From Dipteris shenzhenensis (Eukaryota > Polypodiophyta > Polypodiopsida > Gleicheniales): a DNA stretch of 64,000 bases. Made by a program: the position numbers and the translations under genes. Where the stretch lies: NCBI GenBank assembly GCA_047967505.1, contig CM106540.1; one strand, 5' to 3'. The first letter of the stretch is position 1, and every line of letters begins with the position of its first letter. The notes under the pieces are model-generated. The model had not been told where the DNA came from. It searched no databases and saw only the letters and a program-made list of their open reading frames with translations. Below, piece by piece: positions 1 through 10,351 of this stretch.

Positions 1-54
1 GACAGAAAGAGAGAGAGAGAGCACTGGGTATGAAAGACAAAATGGTGAAAGACG

Positions 55-58
<4 letters not shown>

Positions 59-105
<47 letters not shown>
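59..105. repeat. (GA)n microsatellite
   Basis: An uninterrupted AG/GA dinucleotide run of about 47 bases; a shorter GA run lies at positions 8-21. The Glu-Arg-rich open frame across it comes from the repeat and is not evidence of a gene. Confidence 0.95.
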
Positions 106-108
<3 letters not shown>

Positions 109-1263
109 GGAGCATGGACAAGCAGCTTTATTTTTATTGGCCCTGGCAATTCATGCAATTGTTGGTCAAGTTAGAGAATTGGTTGATATCTATAGAAGCC
201 AAGATGAGTGCTTGCCAGGGCCTTTCAACATAGATGTTCCAAGAAAATGCCTCGTGCAGAACCCAGAGCCTTGTCTCCTATTTAGGTAATGTGTTGCCGT
301 GCAATGGCCTTTTGCCCAATCATCGAGGAGCATCAAGCTCTCCAAGGTTTTACTATCCCGCTAAGATGTATAGGCTCCAGTTGTTTTTGGCAGACCTAGC
401 AAAGTTCTCGAAGTTCTTTATAGAAAATTTGAAGCATGGGATTGAACTAGGTGTCACGCCTTGCAATGCTTCAATTAATGCCCTTTGATTTGTGGTAGGG
501 AAAACGAACAACTCATGAGGTTTTGGTGGATATTATAGGAAGGGGCTACACTCCCAACTTACCCGGGTAATTCATAGGCTCTATGAGTTGGGTGAATTTG
601 GATAGCTTTCATGCTTTGGAAGAAACTTAGCAAGGAGAGAACACTTAAGTACCATTTCTCTTGCAAAGGAACTTTGCAATGCTGGCAAATCAACACAACA
701 AATTTTTTAGGAAATTGAAAAGAGGGAAGCTTGACCATCCAAGGCTATGTATGTTGCTTCGATCCATGGCTTATGAAAGTCAATAAGTTTTAGCAATGTG
801 TGTGGCTCTCTATTAGCAATACAACATGGTAGATGTAGCTAAGGTTTTTCGTCACTTCACTCGACATGAATCTTTTATGGATTAATCTATGTATCATACA
901 CCTTTCATTGGCTTGTGCAAGGCAGGAAACATCAAATACACAAACTCTTGGGATGGATGAAAATAATCAGTGGTGGTTATCGTGGCTCTTACATGTATCA
1001 TTTAGTCATTGGTGGTCTTATTAAAGCAGAAAGGTTAATTGAAGCATCTAGATCACTAATTGATGTCTGAAATATTTGAAAAAGTCTTGATTCCATGGCA
1101 CTGGTTTTACCACAGGTCATAGAGGGTGCAAAGTCTAGCTGAACTATATTTAATGTGGCGACTGACAGCATGTTGATGGAGGGTCTTCACCTCTTGCCTT
1201 GGACAACCAACTAGATTGTATTCATCGATTTCTTTATTGCGTGTCCCATTTGGAAGAGAAACT

Positions 1264-1277
1264 ATCGAAGAAACTTT
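1264..1277. repeat. LINE target-site duplication, left copy
   Basis: ATCGAAGAAACTTT, identical to 8134-8147. The last three T bases merge with the T-run (1275-1285) that is the complement of the LINE poly(A) tail, so the unambiguous duplication is at least 11 bp. Confidence 0.9.
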
Positions 1278-1639
1278 TTTTTTTTCAAGAAAGAGACTTC
1301 TATTAAGTAAGAGAAAAAACCCGCGAGAGCAAGCTCAAAATGGAATACATCATGAAATCATGAGGATAAATAAAAAACCCCCTTAAAGTGAGGTGGAAAA
1401 CAACCAAGGCTGAGGCTGAAAGTGCCACCTCAACCCTGTAGTAGTCTCAGAGAAGAAAGGAGAATCCTTCCATTCCCTAAAGAAAGAAGCCCTCCTAGCT
1501 AAGGCTGCATGGGAGTCTCCCTGCATACCCATTCATACGGCCATCAAAGTATGTACGGTGTCTGTCTGTCCAGATACTAGCCAATGTGTGCGAGGGATGA
1601 ACCTGAGTGCCCTCCAAAGCCTCTGTGCATCTAGCTCTC

Positions 1640-4600
1640 TAGATATGCCAAGATGCTATGCTCACTAGAATCTCCCAAGAAGTATCCATAGAGGCATGTA
1701 CAGCTGTAAAAGAAAGGTGTGGTACCACATCCAACGAACAGGACTCAGTTCGATAATGTCGAACCGAAATGGCCCGAGAGGAGTCAAATCTCTCATAGAA
1801 TACCTGAGGCCCTGTAAGAGAAAGCCAAGCCACTGAGCCTCATGTCATAAAAAATGGGGAGTGGGCAAAGTGATTGAAAATCCTGGCTACCCCCATCCAA
1901 ATCATCCTCGCCTGTATGCAATCCCATAAGCAATGCTGAATAGTCTCCGAAGCAGAGAGGCATCGAGGGCAAGTAGGGTCGGCTCCGAACCTGGACCTAC
2001 AAAGGTTCACTACAATCCCACCATGGATAGAAAGCCAAAAGAAGATAGTGATCTTTCTATTCCTGTGGGATTTCCAGAGTCTCCTCCAGAAGCACCTCTG
2101 CAGATTCGCAGTGATATCAAATGTCTCCCAATGAGGAGCTCTTGAAGGTCTCCAACCTCTACTACTGAGCTGATATCTCCTGGCATTATTGACTGTGTAA
2201 CGAAAGAAGGGGATGCTCTTCTCTCGATGCCCTGCGTCAATCCACTCCCACTCTTCGGGCCCACTGCAAATACCTAATGGGAACTCCCCCATAGAGCCAG
2301 AGCCTCCAAGACCTGGTGGAGAGTAGCTGGGGGTCCGGGTCTAGGAACCACTCTGAATCTGATCCCTGCACCAAAAGACTTACAACCCTGATAGGCTGAA
2401 AAGCAGACTCAAGCAAGATGTCCTCTGTGGACTTGAGCAATCTGCCACCATCCTGGACACTAAAAACTAAAGCATCCTCCTGTGTATCTCAAAAGGCCAA
2501 AACCTCAAGCGGAACACCGCCTCTCGTAAAAGTACCTACCCAAGTGGAGGAAGTGAGTGGCATATCATCTGTGTCTACCCAAACCTTTGGAAGGGCTGCC
2601 TCAATCTGCAAGATCCTCCCTGCACTCCCTCTGAGATGTCCTGTCAACCTTGATTTGGTCTCCTCTAGAAGCCTGCGGAAAGCTTTCCAAGACCCCATAG
2701 ATGATGCAGGTTCCCTCTCCCACCTGGACCACTGCATGTAGAGTGAGGCACCCAGTGGTTTGTTATGATCATCTAAAATACTGTCATTCCACATGATGGG
2801 TTGCCTATCAATCTCTTCCCGAGAGGAAGGAGGAATCCTCCGAAGAGTGCTTCTGAAACTGGCCCAAGCTTTCAGAATGGCAACCATGAGAGGGGATGAA
2901 GGTGATCTGAGGTGTGCTGTGGTGAAGATCCACCTAACACTTCTCATCCAGTCTCCTCCTGAAGAAGGTGTGCACTTCTGTATGCTGCTAATAAGAAAGT
3001 CCTTCCACGGTTCCTACCTTGGCATAAGTCCTCGCACCACCATCTTGCAAAGTAAAGCTCTGCACCGTAAATCTGGATCAATAATATTGAGACCCCCTTC
3101 CTGTGTAGGGAGGATGAGGGTCTCCCAAGCCACCCTGGCTAAGGCATCTGCTGTGCCATCAAGCCCACTCCAAAGAAAGTTTCTGATCTGTCTTCTGAGC
3201 TGAATGATGCAGTCTCTAGAACCGCACCAGCATGAACAAACAAAGCAAGCCGTGGCCAAGAGGACCTAGTTGACCACCACAACTCTAGAGGAAAGATCCA
3301 GCTTGGCTGAGCTCCAAAAAAGAAGCTTCCTCCTGATTCTCTCCAAAACAGGAGCAAACTGCTGCGTGGTAGAAATATCCAAGCCGACCTGGCAGCCCAA
3401 ATACCTGATAGGCTCACCCCTCTGAACCCAAGTGAATCCTATGTCAAGCCCCCAAACTAGAGTGTCCTCATCACTGATCCAAAAGCCATTGGATTTATGC
3501 CAATTTATCTGCGCCCCTGTCGCCAAGCAAAATAAATCCAATGCTGTCCTAAAAGAAGTGCATCTGTGGAGTGGCATCCAAGTAAACTGCTGTGTCATCT
3601 GCCAACTCATTGTTAAGTAGCTTCTCTTCCCTTCTGATGGGAAGTCTCAGCCCAAAGATGTCAGCTTGAGATCTCATAGATACTCATAGCTTCGGCCACG
3701 AACAAAAAAAGGAAAGGAGCAAGGGGGCATCCTTGACGGACTGATCTCGAAATCTGAAATCTCTCACCCCTTACCCCACCAATAAGTACCTGGATGTGGG
3801 TTGATCTGTACAAAAAGGAAACACCTCTGATCCAAGCATCAGTAAAGGCAAAGCATAGAAGGGTGCCCTCCAAAAAACCCCAATCTACTCTGTCATAAGT
3901 TTTCTCAAAATCCATAAGTAGAATGGCTAGATTTTGGCCACTTTGCATGGCCCACTCTGAAGCTTCCCAGAAAGAGAAAATGTTATCAAAAATGCTTTTG
4001 CCATGCACAAATCCCGTCTGAGTGTCATGAATAAGATCAGGGAGAAGGGGCTGCAATCGGAGGCTGATAGCCTTGGCCAGAATCTTGTAACAAGTCCCCA
4101 GAAGTGTGATAGGCCTCCACTGGGACACTAAATTTCTGCAACCTCCTTTTGGGATAAGGTGGATGAGACCCTTTGTAAGCAACCCAGGCATCTTGCCAGA
4201 GTCCCAAATGGCCTGCAGGGCTGAAGTAATATAGTCTCCAATCATATCCCAAAATGCAATGAAAAAAGACGGGGTGAGGCCATCCGAACCTGGGCACTTG
4301 CCCTTGTGAAGGGCTGAAAGTGCAGTCCTGAACTTTGTGTTGGTGAAAGGTGCATCGAGTAGAACATGCATACCCGGATTCACCAACATAGGGATGCTTT
4401 GCCAAATAGCCTGTCTAGCATCCTCTCTATCATGTGTCTCAGGATCAACAGTAAGAAGGGTGGCATAGAAATCTGAAGCTATGCATAAGACATCATCAGG
4501 CTCTGTCTGTAAAACCCCATGTGAGTCAATAAGCTAGAAAACACTCTCTCTACTATGTCTAGGGCCAAGAGTAGAGAAAAAGTGTTTATTGACTCTACCA

Positions 4601-5753
4601 CCCATTTGAATCCAGAAGGACTCCCATGCATGAAAGGCATACTTTGCTCTCTGATCAAGCACTCTGATCAAGCAATAACTGCTGATGAGCCCTTGTTGCA
4701 GCAAGGCGCTCCTAAATCCAAGCATCTGAAGGCCGTTTCTGCTCTTCCCTCTGCAAAGTTGCCAACTGCTGGCGAACACCAATCTCACGTCTGAGAATAT
4801 CTCGTCTCCTGGTACAAGCAACTGAGCAGTAGAAGCCGCTAATACCAGAAAGGGCAGCGGCTACATGTGATGGATATGGCTGCCCACCCTGGACATGAGA
4901 AACCCATATCTGCAGGGCTGCCTCTGTAAGGTCCTCCTCTATGTAAAAGGCATCTGGAATCCTGATGCTGGCAGACCGGCCTCTCAAGTGAGGCTCTGAG
5001 ATAGCCAACACAACAGGAAAGTGGTCTGAAGTGGAAACCCCAGTAGCAATGCATACCGATCCACCTCTGTCTAGTGCCCAATCATCTACATAGAATCTGT
5101 CAATGCGTGCATGAATAGGCATTTGTTGCCTCCTGTTCGACCAAGAGAATAGGAGGGACTGTGGCTGAATAAGAAAGGCATCATCCCACCAAGTATCTCT
5201 ACCACAGAAGTGAAAAAGGAAGGCATCCCAAGTTGCTCTCTCCAAAGAGTGAAGTCCGCCTTCTCTACCCCCCTTTTTGTCTGACGGTAACTCGACCATG
5301 TTAAAGTCACCTCCAATCACCCATGAATCCATAATGGGGGCCCAGGAGAGCAAATTCTTCCACATAAGGACACGTTCCCCTCTAATGTTGGAGGCATACA
5401 GGTTAAGGAAACCAACCTTACGCCCTCCAATCAAAAGAATAATCCACTGAGCTCTAGAGGGAATAATGACTTCGTGTCCAACAACTAAGGGGAGAACTGA
5501 CTGCAAAACTGAAATAGAAGTGCCCCCCCTGGTGCCCAAGGCTGGTGCCCAAGGTAGGCAACCAAAAAGTATGGCCAGAAAGCAACTTGCCTGACTTGGC
5601 ACAATCTCTAGAATCCAGTTTGTGCTCTTGAATAAATAAGATATCAATGGAACCCCCAGTAACACCTGGATGAAGCTGATCCTAGATCAGCTGTCTATGG
5701 TGGCGATGTGGGATGCCACCTAAGCCCTATATGTTCCAACTAATAATCCTCAT
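1640..5753 (-). pseudogene. LINE ORF2: endonuclease-reverse transcriptase, broken
   Basis: Start ATG at 5753-5751 begins 'MRIISWNI', followed by a stop in place of the residue before 'GLGG'. The APE-type endonuclease shows 'IQEHKL' (catalytic Glu), 'GGDFNM' (about 5300) and 'SDHFPV' (about 5010). A frameshift lies near 5560. The reverse transcriptase (4389-3600) has 'LIPKGG', 'RPITLLGTCYKILAKAI', 'QTGFVHGKSI', 'ILLMDFEKTYDRVDW' and 'RQGCPLAP'. The active-site box reads 'LADD' (about 3595) where family members have F/Y-ADD; the frame then shifts. The C-terminal zinc-binding region is at about 2200-1900, with Cys/His spacing in 'DPTCPRCLSASETIQHCLWDC'. The length (about 1370 codons) is normal for a plant L1 ORF2. 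At least four frame breaks rule out a functional product. Confidence 0.92.
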
Positions 5754-6282
5754 CGACGGGAGGATGTAGAGTGGAACACCTTACCCGACCTAGTGGCGGA
5801 AACAAACCCCTCAACAGGGGAAGACCTCCTGCTCGAGGAGGGAGGAATGGAACCAAGTGGTGGAAAATCAATAGGGGAAAGAACCGTGTCACTTGAAGAA
5901 GAAGCCCTGTCAACAGAAAACCCAATCACTGGCTCCCCAAAAGTAGCGGGCACAAACTCCTCCTTTGGGAAATCTAAACCATCTGCCAGGGCTGAAAACG
6001 AGTTCCTGTGAAGCAAGCCAGACACCGGAGTGCGAAGGATCCCTTCTGAGGGAAGAGGATCAATAGTGTAAACCATCCCCTTCCCCCTATCCAAGGGAGG
6101 AAGTGAGGCCTACTATCTATCCTGTGTCTGCCCAGCCGTGGAGACCTCTACTACCTCAAGAAGAGCGTCTGGCACCGCTGGATCTAGGGAAGAAGCTACA
6201 ACCGGGGAGGAGGTCGAAGCTTCAGTGTCTCGGACTGTGCGAGGTGAGACTAGAGGGACAGCTCGAGGTGAAGCAGAGTCCA

Positions 6283-7652
6283 CTAATGTACCCTCGTGAA
6301 CTGAAGAAAAGATCTACACATGTGCCGGAATCCACTGGAGAGCATCGCGCGCCCTTGAGGTAGGTGGGGGTCGAGGAGCCGGTGATGGACCTGTACCACC
6401 TCCCTGTCGAGGCTGAGGAGCAGGTGTTGGACCTGTACCACCACCATCCTGAGGAGGACCGCCATGCGAAGGTCGAGGAGTAGGTGCTGGACCTGTACCA
6501 CCCCTCTGTCGAGGCCGAGGAGCAAGTGCTGGACCTGTACCACCCCCTGTCCCCCCTGTCGAGGCCATGGGGCAGTAGCTGTACCAGAGGGCTTCTTGGG
6601 CCTTTTCTTCTTCCTGGGGCAATCCCTGGCAAAGTGTCCAATGGTCCTGCATATCCTGCACTGGTCCTGTCTGCTTGAAATCTCTACTCTCTGGCGAAAA
6701 AAGGAACCATCTGGGCGCTGGATCATAACATGATCCATCTTGAGGTTAGGATCCTTATAGAGAACCCTAACTCTAGGTACCCCATCAACCTTGGTTGCCT
6801 CTGCTGCAGTCAATGGCGACCCAGGGAGGGGTGGGATCTCAGTAGTTGCACCAAAATGCTCCCCAATAATAGAAAGAAGTCGATGGTAAACCTGGGGAAG
6901 CCCGAGAAATCTGATGAAGAGCGAAAAGATTTCCTTATCTGCCTCCACTGGGTCGAAACCAATATTAAAGGCCTCAAAGAAGATCTTCCTGTGTCCCAGT
7001 GTAAAAACTCAGCTTTGAGCACAGTGCTCGCAGCCTCTGGAGTGTCAAAAACAACCTAAAAAAAACCTCGTCCCAGAAGACCAACATCTAACAATTGTGG
7101 AGTGAGGTCTGGGGGGAGAGCCATAAGCATCTAGTCTCTGGCTTGGGATCTGGAGGGGTGAGACCCGAAGATGCATGCTAGCAAGGTGGTAGAGCATTCA
7201 ATCTCTACATCCTTCTTGAGCTACTGCAACTCGTCTTTAGAAAAGGTAATAGTTTTCGCAGCCGGTGGAGGTGGAGTAGGATTGGTTGACGGAGTATCCA
7301 TTGCCAATCGAGGTGAGGAGGCCGACTCTAACAATTTGGAGGCTCCTTCGACTCCAAAAAATGCTGTGGGAGATGGGGGGTAGAAAACAGGGAAGGGAGG
7401 TGAGGAGGGAGTGGGGGAAGGGGCGAGGAGGGGAGGGGTGAAGGGGAGAGGCTGAGAGGTTGAAGGGGAGGGGGCAGGCTGAGAGGGAGGGAGGGGGCAG
7501 GCTAGGGAGAGAAGAGGGAGAGGAAGGAGAGGCAGGAAGGGGCAGGCTGAGGGGTAGGGAGGGGGCGGGCTGAGAGGAGAGGGAGAGGAGGGAGAGGAGA
7601 AGGAGGAAGGGGGCTGCGGCAGGCTGACAAGGAGAGGAGAGGGAGAGGGCAA
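6283..7652 (-). pseudogene. LINE ORF1: gag-like RNA-binding protein, broken
   Basis: The best part (6948-6283) has 'FIRFLGLPQVYH', a basic middle and one CCHC knuckle, 'CRICRTIGHFARDC', followed by a Lys/Arg-rich tract, as in plant L1 ORF1 proteins that coat the transcript. A Gln/Pro/Gly-rich tail follows, with repeated 'GGGTGPAPAPRPRQ'-type units visible in an alternative frame (6314-6661). The N-terminal part (7652-7040) is Pro/Ser-rich low complexity, then a normal sequence interrupted by three stops (near 7220, 7130 and 7060) and one frameshift near 6970. The repeated tail lies in a tandem-repeat stretch (about 6360-6560) with a unit of roughly 60-65 bp. Confidence 0.8.
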
Positions 7653-8133
7653 AGTGACTGAAAATCTTGGCTACCCCCATCCAAATCATCCTCGCCCGAA
7701 CGTAAAGATGCATCAGAATGGCAGCCATTGAGCGCTACTAATCTCAAACCCTCGTAGCTGCTGCTCCTCCCCGCTCCCTTGCTGCACCCTCTCCCTCAGC
7801 CTGTCCGTCCCTCTCTCCCTTGCCCTCAGCCCCTCCCTCTCCCTTAGCCCCTCCCTCCCTTCTCCTCCTCCCCTTCAGCCCGCTCCCTCTCCTCCCCCTC
7901 TCAGCCTGCTCCTTCGCCCCCTCCCTGCCTGCTCCTCCGCCCCCTCCCTGCCTCTCCGCCCCCTCCTTGCCTCTCAGCCCGCCCCCTCCTCTCCCTCTCC
8001 TCCCCCTTCCCTTCAGCCCTCGCTCCCTCTCCTCCCCCTCTCAGCCTGCTCCTCCGCCCCCTCCCTGCCTCTCAGCCCACCCCTTCCTCTCCCTCTCCTC
8101 TCCCTCTCAACCTGGACCGCTCCCTCCCTGCCC
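7378..8133. repeat. Inverted purine/pyrimidine low-complexity arms at the LINE 5' end
   Basis: On the plus strand 7378-7650 is almost all G/A and 7755-8133 almost all C/T, separated by about 100 bp of normal sequence. Both arms are built from the same unit (CCTCTCAGCCTGC plus C/T stretches), on opposite strands. Within the right arm a 30-bp block near 7903 recurs near 8040. The long Pro/Leu/Ser 'ORF' in the right arm (7820-8149) arises from this composition. Confidence 0.8.
7647..7696 (-). repeat. 50-bp copy of LINE ORF2 3' sequence inside the LINE 5' region
   Basis: Matches 1863-1912 at 48 of 50 positions, in the same orientation. It encodes the same residues as the ORF2 tail ('ARMIWMGVA'). 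It sits exactly between the two low-complexity arms. Confidence 0.9.
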
Positions 8134-8147
8134 ATCGAAGAAACTTT
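8134..8147. repeat. LINE target-site duplication, right copy
   Basis: Identical to 1264-1277. It marks the 5' end of the minus-strand LINE and the resumption of the interrupted reading frame. Confidence 0.9.
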
Positions 8148-8255
8148 GACAAGGTGAGGGCAAAAAATGCTACAAAAGAGAAAATTTTGGATAACTACCC
8201 ACGAGGGCCCTATGACCTACAACTTGTATCACAATTCGCACAAAAGTATGCATAG

Positions 8256-8699
8256 AAAATCAAATTACAATAAATCATGAGGACACAACTGAAGAATGGA
8301 ATTGATAAAACAAAGTAATTTCGCAATGCCCATTGGGCCAAATCTTGTGACGGAATCAGGGGGAAGATTTGGAATTGATTGTGCTCTTGTGGTGAAGCCA
8401 ATTGTTGCTATTATTAATTGTTGCCAAGGACGAACAAGGGAAGGGATGATAAGCATATTTAATTTGTGACCGTCTCTCAGCGCATTGTGCTACTCCAAAA
8501 GCCATTACTCAAAAAGCCATTTAAAGAGCCATGATCTTCTATTTTTTGTAACATGTTATTGTCTATGCTTTTTCTGTGTTTGTGCTTTTTGGCCTGTCAT
8601 AGGTAGCCGTAGTGAAGGTTGCGGTTTTCAGATGGGAAAAATAAAATTATTGTTATTATTTATGCTCTCTTAGGTGTTAATTTGTGGTTGGTGCACTTG
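8256..8699. other. Unassigned, AT-rich
   Basis: No coding frame, RNA gene or repeat that I recognise between the end of the interrupted PPR-like frame and the tandem array. Confidence 0.5.
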
Positions 8700-10170
8700 C
8701 AGAGTATTGATGATTTGGGGTAGGGTTGTATGACTTTTGGGCCATTCTCATTTACTCTCTTCGCACACTCTTAATCTCCTTCCCTTTGGCCTCCAATTTT
8801 ATGCGCTCTCTTTGGCATTTCACCCATACAAGCAAAGCCTATATCTACCATTCACCTTAGAGTATTGATGACTTGGGGTAGGGTTGTATGACTTTTGGGC
8901 GCCATTCTCATTTACTCTCTTTGCATACTCTTAATCTCCTTCCCTTTGGCCTCCAATTTTATGCGCTCTCTTTGGCATTTCACCCATACAAGCATGTCTA
9001 TATCTATCATTCACCTTGTTTGATGCCTTGTTTGACCTTATGTTTTCTCTTTGGCATTTCACCCATGATAGATTCACCTTGTTTGATGCCTTGTTTGACC
9101 TTATGTGCTCTCTTTGGCCTATCATTCATGCCTATATCTATCATTCACCTTCCTCCAAAGAGTAAGGCTCAACTAGGTGCCGTCAAATACAAATGGCCCA
9201 CCTTCCTCTAAAGAGCAAGGCTCAACTAGGTGCCGTCAAATACAAATGGCCTAGGGCCATCCTGCCACTCGTAGAATATCTAGCCTTTCATTTACTCTCT
9301 TTGCGCACTCTTAATCTCCGTTCCTTTGGCCTCCAATTTTAAGCGCTCTCTTTGGCATTTAACCCATACAAGCATGCCTATATCTATCATTCACCTTGTT
9401 TGATGCCTTGTTTGACCTTATGTGCTCTCTTTGGCATTTCACCCATGATAGATTCACCTTGTTTGATGCCTTGTTTGACCTTATGTGCTCTCTTTGGCAT
9501 TTCACCCATACAAGCAGGCCTATCATTCATGCCTATATCTATCATTCACCTTCCTCCAAAGAGAAAGGCTCAACTAGGTGCCGTCAAATACAAATGGCTC
9601 AGGCCAGGCCATCCTGGCACTCGTAGAATATGTAGCCTTTCACCTTGTTTGACCTTATGTCCGTTCATTTACTCTCTTTGCGCACTCTTAATCTCCGTTC
9701 CTTTGGCCTCCAATTTTAAGCGCTCTCTTTGGCATTTAACCCATACAAGCATGCCTATATCTATCATTCACCTTGTTTGATGCCTTGTTTGACCTTATGT
9801 GCTCTCTTTGGCATTTCACCCATGATAGATTCACCTTGTTTGATGCCTTGTTTGACCTTATGTGCTCTCTTTGGCATTTCACCCATACAAGCAGGCCTAT
9901 CATTCATGCCTATATCTATCATTCACCTTCCTCCAAAGAGAAAGGCTCAACTAGGTGCCGTCAAATACAAATGGCTCAGGCCAGGCCATCCTGGCACTCG
10001 TAGAATATGTAGCCTTTCACCTTGTTTGACCTTATGTGCTCTCTTTAGCATTTCACCCATACAAGCAGCACTCGTAGAATATGTAGCCTTTCACCTTGTT
10101 TGACCTTATGTGCTCTCTTTAGCATTTCACCCATACAAGCAGGCCTATATCTATCATTCACCTGTTTGAT
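8700..10170. repeat. Tandem repeat array, 377-bp higher-order unit
   Basis: Two nearly identical 377-bp units start at 9287 and 9664. Shorter or diverged units cover 8700-9286 and 10010-10170. Each unit is built from sub-repeats such as TTCACCTTGTTTGATGCC, TTTGGCATTTCACCCATAC and CTATATCTATCATTC, so it is a repeat of repeats. Open frames encoding the same peptide twice (at 9352 and 9729) are a by-product of the periodicity. Confidence 0.9.
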
Positions 10171-10278
10171 GACTACTCTAGTCGAAAAGCGCCCAACCCA
10201 ACCTAGTTTGACATGACAAGATCTACAAAGATCTTGCGCAAAGGTAAAACTACTTTAAACTTCGCAATTCTAAAAGAT

Positions 10279-10351
10279 CGCCGGCCATGGGGCTCGAACC
10301 CATGACCACAAGGTTAAGAGCCTTGCGCTCTACCAACTGAGCTAGGCCGGC
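10279..10351 (-). tRNA. tRNA-Lys (anticodon CTT)
   Basis: A 73-nt intronless cloverleaf. It has a perfect 7-bp acceptor stem (GCCGGCC/GGCCGGC), an A-box TAGCTCAGTTGG, a 5-bp anticodon stem CAAGG/CCTTG around loop CTCTTAA (anticodon CTT, reading AAG), and a T arm ATGGG-TTCGAGC-CCCAT with a B-box GGTTCGAGCCC. No CCA is encoded. A TTTT pol III stop follows four bases after the 3' end (complement of 10272-10275). This is the nuclear eukaryotic form. It looks functional, although it sits between a satellite-like array and retroelement debris. Confidence 0.96.

Larger units (their letters stand above)
1278..8133 (-). mobile_element. L1-type LINE retrotransposon, near full length, decayed
   Basis: A non-LTR retrotransposon of about 6.86 kb read on the minus strand. 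On the plus strand its 3' end is the T-run at 1275-1285, and it is flanked by a perfect target-site duplication of up to 14 bp (1264-1277 and 8134-8147). From its 5' end it carries a rearranged purine/pyrimidine-rich region (7378-8133), an ORF1 with a CCHC knuckle, and an ORF2 with APE-type endonuclease, reverse transcriptase and a C-terminal zinc-binding region. This is the usual order of plant L1 elements. Both ORFs hold several stops and frameshifts, so the copy is inactive, although the clean duplication indicates only moderate age. Confidence 0.93.
234..8255 (+). pseudogene. PPR-like pseudogene, split by a LINE
   Basis: Degenerate plus-strand coding sequence with helical-repeat character on both sides of the LINE. 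PPR-like phrases are 'GVTPCNASINAL' (about 450-487), 'RLYELGEFG' (about 570-600), 'PFIGLCKAGN' (about 900-930) and 'GGLIKAERLIEAS' (about 1010-1050). Several stops and frame changes are present. When the LINE (1278-8133) and one copy of the target-site duplication are disregarded, the frame entering the site near 1240-1277 continues with no stop through 8148-8252 to TAG at 8253-8255. The tail is therefore the C-terminal end of the same interrupted frame. PPR proteins act in organelle RNA processing; this copy cannot be functional. The PPR assignment is by eye, and another helical-repeat family is possible. Confidence 0.4.

Noticed and set aside
30-233. ORF of 67 codons across the GA microsatellite
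   Set aside because: Its Glu-Arg run is a translation of the repeat; no other support.
1933-2741. Plus-strand ORFs of 70-107 codons over the LINE ORF2 tail
   Set aside because: Antisense to the conserved zinc-binding region; no independent features.
2793-3203. Plus-strand ORF of 136 codons
   Set aside because: Antisense shadow of the LINE RT on the minus strand.
7820-8149. Pro/Leu/Ser-rich plus-strand ORF of 109 codons
   Set aside because: Composition is set by the C/T-rich low-complexity arm of the LINE; it overlaps the target-site duplication at its end.
9352-10103. Repeated Cys/Leu-rich ORFs that could be read as a duplicated small-protein gene
   Set aside because: The same peptide recurs at the 377-bp tandem-repeat period and in several frames; no promoter or start context.
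8700-10170. CRISPR-like array
   Set aside because: Repeats are contiguous and of variable unit size, without regular spacers; also a eukaryotic context.
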